In this document: piece by piece, positions 45,298 through 51,202 of the stretch | Numbering within the stretch: the stretch's first letter is position 1 | How the letters are laid out: every line of letters starts with the position of its first letter | Translations under genes and position numbers: made by a program | NCBI GenBank assembly: GCA_010119095.1 | Contig: SAAG01000003.1 | Span: 1 to 51,202 of the forward strand | Origin: Candidatus Altimarinota bacterium | GTDB lineage: Bacteria; Patescibacteriota; Gracilibacteria; BD1-5; UBA6164 | Length of the DNA: 51,202 nt | Reading direction: 5' to 3' | The notes under the pieces: model-generated | Told to the model about the DNA's origin: nothing | Databases searched by the model: none | The model's input: only the letters and a program-made list of their open reading frames with translations

Positions 45298-46422
45298 ATG
45301 ATACAAAAGATATTTATACTTTGAGCATCATGAAATGTTTGAAGAGAATTGGTTAGACAAATATATAAAAATGACTCGACAAAAAATCATGCAAATCCTT
45401 CTCAAATAGTTTGAATTGCTAATTCAAAAAAGTATATATTTGATTCGAGATGAATTAGTATTGAATTATTAGAAAAAGTATCAAAATCTAAAGATGAAGC
45501 AAATAAAGTATTTGATACATTTTGAACAAAAATTAATAAATTAACTGATCTTCTTGAAGTAGTAAATAAACAATGATTAAACTGAGAAGTTGTTTTTGCA
45601 GATGTTACAGCAGGGAAGGATGAATTACTAAAATTTCATAAAAAATTGATTAGTGATACACAAAATTTCCTTGTTACAGCCAATAAAAATCCTATTTCTC
45701 TTTATTCAATGTCAGATTTTAAATATTTAACTGCTTACAATGGAAGATATGATACAAATACAACTGTTATGTGATGAGCATGAGTATTAAACTTTGTAGA
45801 TGAAAGGGTTGATAGGATTGTAGATAAAATAGAAAAAATAGAGTGAATGTTTTCCTGAACATTAGGTTACATAATGTCTGAACTTGAAAAACTTGAGAAA
45901 CCATTTTCTGTTATTGTTAGAGAAGCTAAAGAAAAATGATACACAGAACCAAATCCATGGGATGATTTAAATTGAGTTGATGTCGCAAGAAAATTAATTA
46001 TCTTAGCAAGATATGCATGATACAATGTTGAGATGAAAGATGTAGAAATTAAACCACTAATCAGCGAAAAATATTCTAAATTTGAATGAGAAGAATTTTT
46101 AAAATCCATAAAAAGAGAAGATGAGTTATTTAATAAAAAAGTACTATCAGCAAACGAACAAGGAGAAGTTCTTCGTTATGTTTGAGAAATGAATTGTACT
46201 TGAAAAAAAGTAACTCTAAAAGTATGAATTAAAAGCATACCTAAAAATTCTGATTTATGAACTTTAGAATGAACTTCAAATCTTGCATTAGTAGAAACTG
46301 GCATACTAAAATCTCCACTTCCTCATGTAATTAAATCTAGATGAGCTTGACTTGAAGTAACTGCTTGAGCAGTAAGAGTTGGAATTGCAAAGATGCTTCC
46401 AAATAATATAAAAACAAGATAA
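45298..46422 (+). CDS. hom: Homoserine dehydrogenase
   Basis: Reduces aspartate semialdehyde to homoserine, towards threonine and methionine. The 374-residue protein resembles the dehydrogenase half of bifunctional ThrA more than the longer ACT-containing Hom. Motifs: FILGASGNVGRELVRQIY, FLVTANKNPISLYS, GMFSGTLGYIMSELEK (the 'G.lnGT.nyIl' motif), and YTEPNPWDDLNGVDVARKLI then ILAR. It ends with GAGLEVTAGAVRVGIAKML and has no C-terminal ACT domain, so it may lack threonine feedback. The gap from asd is 58 bp. ThrB and ThrC are not in the window. Confidence 0.92.
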
Positions 46423-46444
46423 TTAACAAAAAACTAAATAAATT

Positions 46445-46471
46445 TTGAGATAAATAATTTTTTAATATACT
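46445..46471 (+). promoter_or_regulatory. Candidate internal promoter before the aminotransferase gene
   Basis: TTGAGA at 46445-46450 and TATACT at 46466-46471, spacer 15 bp, 29 bp before the start codon. Confidence 0.35.
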
Positions 46472-46500
46472 AAAAAATATTATTTTTTAACACACACATT

Positions 46501-47724
46501 ATGAGATACTTACCAGAGTCTTGAGAAAATCTTTTTCAAAGAATTAAAAGATTAGTTAGAGAATATGAAGCAAAAAATTGAGTATGATCTAGTATCAATA
46601 TTGCAGTTTGAGAACCAGATACTAATCCTCCAGAGTTACTAAGAAAACTTGTTGCAGAAGAAGTACTTAGAGATGTAAATAAAAATCATAATTATTGGGA
46701 TAACTGAAGTCCCGATTGATTAAATAATAAACTAGTTAAATTAAATACTAAAATTGATATTGAGAATTATTCTCATATTAAAACTTTGCTTATCCCATGA
46801 GAAAAACCTATCCTTTGATTACTCCCAATTGCTACCTGAGCAAATAGAAATGATTCACCAGTTTCAAATACTTGATATATGAAAAATGCTCCTGCATATG
46901 ATGTTATGGCTACATGGTGTGAATATATCTGAGAAGAATCATTTATATGGCCAATTTATTCATACGAAAACTTTAAATTAAAAGTATCAAATATGCCTGA
47001 TTGAAGGCTTCCAAGAATGATTTTAACAGTTAAACCTTGAAATCCATGTCCTGTTTGAGCAAGTGAAGAAGAATGGAAAGAAATAATTGATTTTTGTATT
47101 AAAAATAAAATCAGGTTAGTTAATGATGGTGCTTACACTGCTGTAGTACATAAAAATCATGTTAGTTTAACTTCAGTAGCTGTAAAATATCCAGAATTAG
47201 AGTGGGCTGAATTATTTTCTATTTCTAAAACTTACTCAGCATGTGGATGGAGACTATGAGTAATAGTTTGATCAAACGATTTTATTGATGAAATAACAAA
47301 AATAAAATGAAACACAGATTCTTGAGTATTCTGACCAGCTGCTGTTTGATTAAATAGATACCTTGATACTGCTGAAAGCAGTGAAGATAATAAAAAGATA
47401 GAAAAAATGTACATGAATAGAATGGATGTATTAATCCCTATATTTGAAAGTGCAGGATTAAAACTTGCTTGTCCTAGTGATGCATGATTTTTTATGTTAT
47501 TTATGTGTCCAAAAAAATTAAATTGACTAGAGATTAATACTTCAGAGGAATTTAATAATGCAATGATAAATGCTATTTGACTAGTATGAGTACCTTTTGT
47601 ATGAAGTGCTGTTGATTGAAAAAATGAACAATTTATCAGATATAGTGCTTGTTACGATTCATTAAAACCAGAAAATGTAACTAGATTAAAGGATGCATTA
47701 AAAAAAGTCAATATTTCTTACTAA
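46501..47724 (+). CDS. Class I/II PLP-dependent aminotransferase, possibly LL-diaminopimelate aminotransferase
   Basis: A 407-residue fold-type I aminotransferase. NIAVGEPDTNPPELLRKLV near residue 35 is the substrate-side loop, and TVKPGNPCPVGASEEEW matches the 'NPsNPtG' motif. VNDGAYTAVV holds the cofactor-binding Asp and Tyr. The PLP lysine is in SISKTYSACGWRLG (SxSKxxxxxGxRxG), and QFIRYSACYD carries the carboxylate-binding Arg. Its place between hom and dapB suggests the step from tetrahydrodipicolinate to LL-diaminopimelate (DapL), but general aspartate or other amino-acid transfer is possible. DapC/DapD/DapE genes are not seen here, which favours DapL only weakly. Confidence 0.85.
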
Positions 47725-47729
47725 ATAAA

Positions 47730-47758
47730 TTGATTAATTTTAAAATATATCATATAAT
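47730..47758 (+). promoter_or_regulatory. Candidate promoter before the acidic protein gene
   Basis: TTGATT at 47730-47735 and TATAAT at 47753-47758, spacer 17 bp, 32 bp before the start at 47791. Confidence 0.4.
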
Positions 47759-47790
47759 ACAATTACATTTTATTTTATAACACTTAAAAA

Positions 47791-48096
47791 ATGTTTGATT
47801 TCCTTAAAAAAATATTTGGATGAGATCCTAAATATACTGATTGTGAAGATATTAATCCTAATGAACCTACTTTTCCTATTGAAGAAGTAAGTGAAGAATC
47901 TAAAGTAGTAGAAACTGCTCCAGTAGAAAATGAACAACCAAGTCTAAAAATGAATATGCCTACAGCAACTAATCCTACTGTTGATACTCCAGAAGTAGTT
48001 GAGACTCCAGAACAAAATGTTGAAGCTCCAGCTGCAGAAACACCTACTGTTGCTGAAGTAACTACAGAAACAACTGATGAAACTACATCAGCATAA
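47791..48096 (+). CDS. Acidic, Pro/Thr/Glu-rich low-complexity protein
   Basis: A 101-residue protein. It begins with a basic/aromatic helix (MFDFLKKIFGGDPKYTD), which could touch the membrane. The rest is a disordered-looking acidic tail rich in Pro, Thr, Glu and Val (for example PEVVETPEQNVEAPAAETPT). No fold or function is recognised. Codons such as GCT, CCT and ACT are more frequent than in neighbouring genes, as expected for this composition. A strong terminator lies 13 bp after the stop, so with its own promoter candidate it may be a single transcript. Confidence 0.75.
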
Positions 48097-48109
48097 TTTA
48101 TATTTCTTC

Positions 48110-48144
48110 AAAAAAGAGTTAATTTCAAAAATTAACTCTTTTTT
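48110..48144. terminator. Strong terminator after the acidic protein gene
   Basis: A 16-bp perfect inverted repeat (AAAAAAGAGTTAATTT with AAATTAACTCTTTTTT) around a 3-base loop. Confidence 0.8.
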
Positions 48145-48209
48145 ATTTGACATAATATGTATTATATATATTATTAATTTGTGATTTTAATTTTTAATTA
48201 ATTTACATT

Positions 48210-48441
48210 ATGAAAATATCAGAATATCCTCAATGATACTGACATCTGCCAGTAAATAATAAATGTTGAAATACTTCAAGTATAGTATTAGATCGTGTAA
48301 CTGCGGCTTTAAAATGATGAGACTTATGACCAGTTTTTTGAAACAAAAGAAGACCCATGTCATCAATGACTAGTTTCTGTATGATGAGATGTATATATTA
48401 TCTGAAATTGACAATCATGAATACACAAATGTCCTAATTAG
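48210..48441 (+). CDS. Small hypothetical gene with probable +1 frameshift
   Basis: The first frame starts at ATG 48210 and reads MKISEYPQGYGHLPVNNKCG then NTSSIVLDRVTAALK. Near 48315, at TTA AAA TGA TGA, it turns into an unlikely Met- and Cys-rich tail ending at 48437. The +1 frame from there reads DETYDQFFETKEDPCHQG then LVSVGGDVYIIGNGQSGIHK to a UAG at 48439-48441. This has normal composition and UGA glycines. Removing one A from the A4 run would join them into about 76 residues. It may be frameshifted, a decaying fragment, or an error. No family is recognised. It is isolated between two terminators. Confidence 0.6.
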
Positions 48442-48450
48442 AAACAAACT

Positions 48451-48497
48451 AATACAAAAAAAGAAAAAAGCTTGAAACTTTTTTCTTTTTTTGTATT
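48451..48497. terminator. Long bidirectional terminator before dapB
   Basis: A perfect 20-bp inverted repeat. The left arm at 48451-48470 starts AATACAAAAAAAG and the right arm at 48478-48497 ends CTTTTTTTGTATT. The loop is 7 bases. Confidence 0.8.
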
Positions 48498-48528
48498 ATC
48501 TTCTTATATATTACTTAAAATGTGCTTT

Positions 48529-49266
48529 ATGAAAATTGCAATTGTTTGATATGGTCGTATGTGAAAATATGTTGAAGAATATGCAATAAAAAGATGACAT
48601 GAAGTCTCTATAATAATAGATCCAGTAAAATGAAATTCAATTCAAGATTTAAAAAATACACATTTTGATGTAATAATAGAATTTTCAGTTCCTACAGCGG
48701 CAATAGAAAACATGAATTTTTATGCTGAAAATAATATGAAAGTAGTTATGGCTACAACTTGATGGTATGATAAAGTTGAAGATATAAAACCTATTTTTCG
48801 AAAACACACAAGTAGTGCATTACTTTGGAGTAGTAATTTCTCTGTTTGAGTACATTTATTTTGGAAAATGATTGAAAATGCTTCAATTATAATGAATAAA
48901 TTTAATGATTACGATGTATTTTGACACGAATTTCACCACAATAAAAAAGCTGATTCTCCATCAGGAACAGCTATAACAACTGCTGAGATAATACTGAAAA
49001 ACATTGATAGAAAAGAAACTCTAGTAACCGAGGAGTTATCACATAGACCTATAAAACCTGAAGAATTACATTTTTCATCAACAAGATGATGAAGTATACC
49101 TTGAACTCACAGTGTATACTTTGATTCAGTATTTGATACGATCAAAATAGAACATACAGCAAGGACAAGAGAATGATTTGCTCTTTGATCAGTAGTTTGT
49201 GCTGAATGGCTAAAAGATAAAACATGATATTTTGAGATATGAGATTTTGTTAAAGATATTGTTTAA
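48529..49266 (+). CDS. dapB: 4-hydroxy-tetrahydrodipicolinate reductase
   Basis: DapB reduces the DapA product to tetrahydrodipicolinate with NAD(P)H. The 245-residue protein starts with the nucleotide-binding KIAIVGYGRMGKYVEEY. Further motifs are IIEFSVPTAAIENM, VMATTGWYD and LWSSNFSVGVHLF. The catalytic signature is EFHHNKKADSPSGTAITTAE, with His-His and Lys as required. An in-frame ATG three codons upstream (48520) is an alternative start; 48529 gives the usual MKIAIVG beginning. dapA follows after 24 bp. Confidence 0.96.
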
Positions 49267-49290
49267 CATTTATATTTTAAATAATTATTT

Positions 49291-50190
49291 ATGAACACCC
49301 AAAACTTTTCATGATTATGGACAGCCTTAATCACCCCATTTTTAGAAGGAAATTGAATTGATAATGATATAGATTATATTGCACTAAAATGAGTTTTAAA
49401 GCAACAAATAGAATGATGAGTAGATTGAATACTACTATTATGAACTACATGAGAGAACCCTACTTTAACACAATATGAATGAGTAAAACTAGTTGAATAT
49501 GCAATAGATAAAGTAAATAAAAAAGCAAAAATCATGGTTAATGTATGAACTTATAGTACAAAAAAATCATTAAAAAATATAGAAAAATACGATAAAATAG
49601 CTTGAATTGATGCATATTTGCTTGTAAATCCATATTACAATAAACCAACACAAACAGGTTTATATCTACACTTTAGCACACTTGCAAAGGCTACAAAAAG
49701 ACCAGTTTTTATATACAATATAAAATGAAGAACTTGAGTTAATCTAGAAACTGATACTTTATTAAAAATTATTGATGAGTGTCCAAATGTTATCTGAGTA
49801 AAAGAAGCAAGCTCTGATTTAAATCAAATGAAAGAAGTAATAGAAAAAACTCCCGATTATTTTACAGTTCTTTGTTGAGATGATTCTTTAACTTATGATT
49901 TAATAAAATTATGATGACATTGAATTATATCAGTTGCTAGCAATTGATTTCCAAAGAAAATTAAAAAATATGTAGATTTATGCTTAACTTGAGATAAAGA
50001 AGCAAAAGAAAAAAAAGAAAAACATTCAGAGTTATTTAAGATGATATTTATACAAACAAACCCAATTCCTATAAAAACATATCTAGCAAGCAAATGAATA
50101 ATTAAAGAGGAATTTAGACTCCCAATGTGTAAAATGGATAAAAAAGAAAAAAAAGAATTTTTAGATTTTATTAAAGATAATAATTACTAG
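49291..50190 (+). CDS. dapA: 4-hydroxy-tetrahydrodipicolinate synthase
   Basis: DapA condenses pyruvate with aspartate semialdehyde. The 299-residue TIM-barrel protein starts [20 protein letters not shown]. Motifs: LLLGTTGENPTLT near residue 51, [20 protein letters not shown] with the active-site tyrosines at 115-116, the Arg-containing YNIKGRTGVNLE, and the Schiff-base Lys171 in [25 protein letters not shown] matches the late barrel loop. The stop is UAG. It lies 24 bp after dapB and 28 bp before a small unknown gene. Confidence 0.96.
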
Positions 50191-50218
50191 CATTAATTAT
50201 TTTATAACCATTTTTTAT

Positions 50219-50509
50219 ATGAATTTTAATGAATTACTTGATACTCTTGACCCAATTAAAAATTATTCTGTTGAAATCAAATTAAAAACATGAGAAATCT
50301 ATATTATAGAAAATAAACCATGAAAACTATGATCTCTTAGGATATTGCAAAACCATTTATGAGAAAATCTTAAATCAAAAGAAAAAATTGATTTAAAAGT
50401 ATTTTGTGAGTATTACGAGGAATGGTTAAGTAATAATGCTATCCATACTACAATTTGATTTCTAGACAAGTACAACAAAGTATGATGAGAAATAAGAAGA
50501 TTTATTTAA
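50219..50509 (+). CDS. Small hypothetical protein between dapA and lysA
   Basis: A 96-residue protein that I do not recognise. It starts MNFNELLDTLDPIKNYSVEI and contains KTGEIYIIENKPGKLGSLRI and FCEYYEEWLSNNAIHTTIGF. No signal peptide or TM segment is visible. It has a compact alpha/beta look. Its position, 28 bp after dapA and 34 bp before lysA, makes co-transcription with the lysine genes very likely, so a role in that pathway is conceivable but unproven. Confidence 0.75.
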
Positions 50510-50543
50510 AAGAAAATATTTTATTTACTTAATATAAATATCC

Positions 50544-51202
50544 ATGACTGCAAAAACAACACCTCTTACTTTAAAAAAAGTAAAAGAAATTGCAAAAATT
50601 TATTCTACACCTTTTGTTATCTATGATGAAAAAGCTATACTAGACAATTTTAAAGAGTTTAAAGAAGCATTCTCATGGGTTGATTGATTTCAAAATTACT
50701 ATGCTGTAAAAGCATGTCCAAATCCTACTATAATTAAAGCATTAAGCCAATTATGAAGCTGAGCTGATTGTAGTTCTATGTGAGAATTAGTTATGAGTGA
50801 ACTTATATGAATCACTTGAAAAAATGTTATGTTCACTTCAAACAATACAAAATATGACGAATTTATGAAAGCACACAAGATGTGAGCAATAATCAATTTT
50901 GACGATATAACTCATATAGACTACTATAAAGAACATATTGGTTTTTACCCAAGAATTGCATGCTGTAGATATAACCCAGGCCCACTTAAAAAATGAAATA
51001 CTATAATAGGGAAGCCAGAAGAAGCAAAATATGGTATGAAAAAAGAACAATTATTTGAAGCTTATGAAAAACTACAAAAATGGTGAACTAAACATTTTTG
51101 ACTACATACTATGGTAGCATCAAATGAGCTTGATCCAGCATATTTCATAGAAACAGCAAAGATACTTTTTGAATTAGTAGTTGAGATAGAAGAAAAACTA
51201 GG
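50544..51202 (+). CDS. lysA: Diaminopimelate decarboxylase-like protein, 3' end beyond window
   Basis: LysA converts meso-diaminopimelate to lysine. The visible 219 codons give the N-terminal part of a fold-type III PLP enzyme: TPFVIYDEKAILDNF, then the PLP-binding Lys56 in NYYAVKACPNPTII, and GADCSSMGELVMSEL. VMFTSNNTKYDEFMKAHKMG and PRIACCRYNPGP follow. FGLHTMVASNELDPAYF near residue 193 has the 'GlHt..sN' stretch with the substrate-side His. The reading frame is open to the end of the window. Ornithine or carboxynorspermidine decarboxylases are related, but the neighbours dapA and dapB favour LysA. Confidence 0.92.

Overview
The window only makes sense if UGA is read as glycine and UAA/UAG are the only stops (genetic code 25). 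Read this way, about 48 genes open up along almost the whole sequence. UGA fills invariant glycines in the P-loop of the PilB-type ATPase, the GxGxxG of DapB, the GHGxG of the M24 peptidase and the catalytic region of MraY. This code, the strong AT bias, very short intergenic gaps and an apparent lack of Shine-Dalgarno motifs point to Candidatus Gracilibacteria (BD1-5) or Candidatus Absconditabacteria (SR1) of the Patescibacteria/CPR. I cannot choose between the two from this window. All genes were translated by hand; ends are from in-frame starts and UAA/UAG stops. I saw no rRNA, tRNA, CRISPR array, insertion sequence or prophage, and no gene-free stretch reaches 300 bases.

Layout. 1-3642 (minus) is an envelope/translation operon: mraY, an RNHCP zinc-ribbon protein, tilS and a flippase cut by the window edge. 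3824-6107 holds a nucleosidase-like protein, an FNR-type oxidoreductase and a GlnD/DUF294-type nucleotidyltransferase with a probable frameshift. 6218-10911 (plus) holds a polA that stops before the polymerase domain, htpX, an SLH-type secreted protein, and a DUF47 plus PiT phosphate uptake pair. 10966-13284 is a T-box-controlled operon: small membrane protein, glycyl-tRNA synthetase, YigZ. 13316-20902 has a PilB/GspE ATPase, an HI0933-type flavoprotein, an MgtC/DUF4010 membrane protein, recJ and murC. 21225-29255 has an M24 peptidase, a frameshifted Nif3, galU, a TPR protein, a second flippase, a prepilin-like protein and an LPXTG-anchored fibronectin III protein. 29293-34307 (minus) is an operon of a PKD/thrombospondin-3 secreted protein, an AI-2E-family permease and a LysRS with a DUF2000-like C-terminal domain. 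34499-39581 has topA, a pyrimidine-dimer glycosylase, a rhomboid protease and lgt. 39845-42729 has a large M23 endopeptidase and an unknown protein. 42861 to the window end is an aspartate-family cluster: lysC, asd, hom, an aminotransferase, dapB, dapA and lysA (cut by the edge), with three unrecognised small genes among them.

Together the genes suggest a small-genome cell that keeps a peptidoglycan wall (MraY, MurC, an M23 hydrolase, a diaminopimelate route), surface proteins anchored by LPXTG and SLH-like domains, pilus-like components, and its own lysine/threonine precursor synthesis. The most notable items are the T-box with a very small Stem I in front of glycyl-tRNA synthetase in an organism with an extra glycine codon, the polymerase-less PolA, the LysRS-DUF2000 fusion, and three frameshifted genes, two of them at the same A_AAA_AAT heptamer in an A-run.
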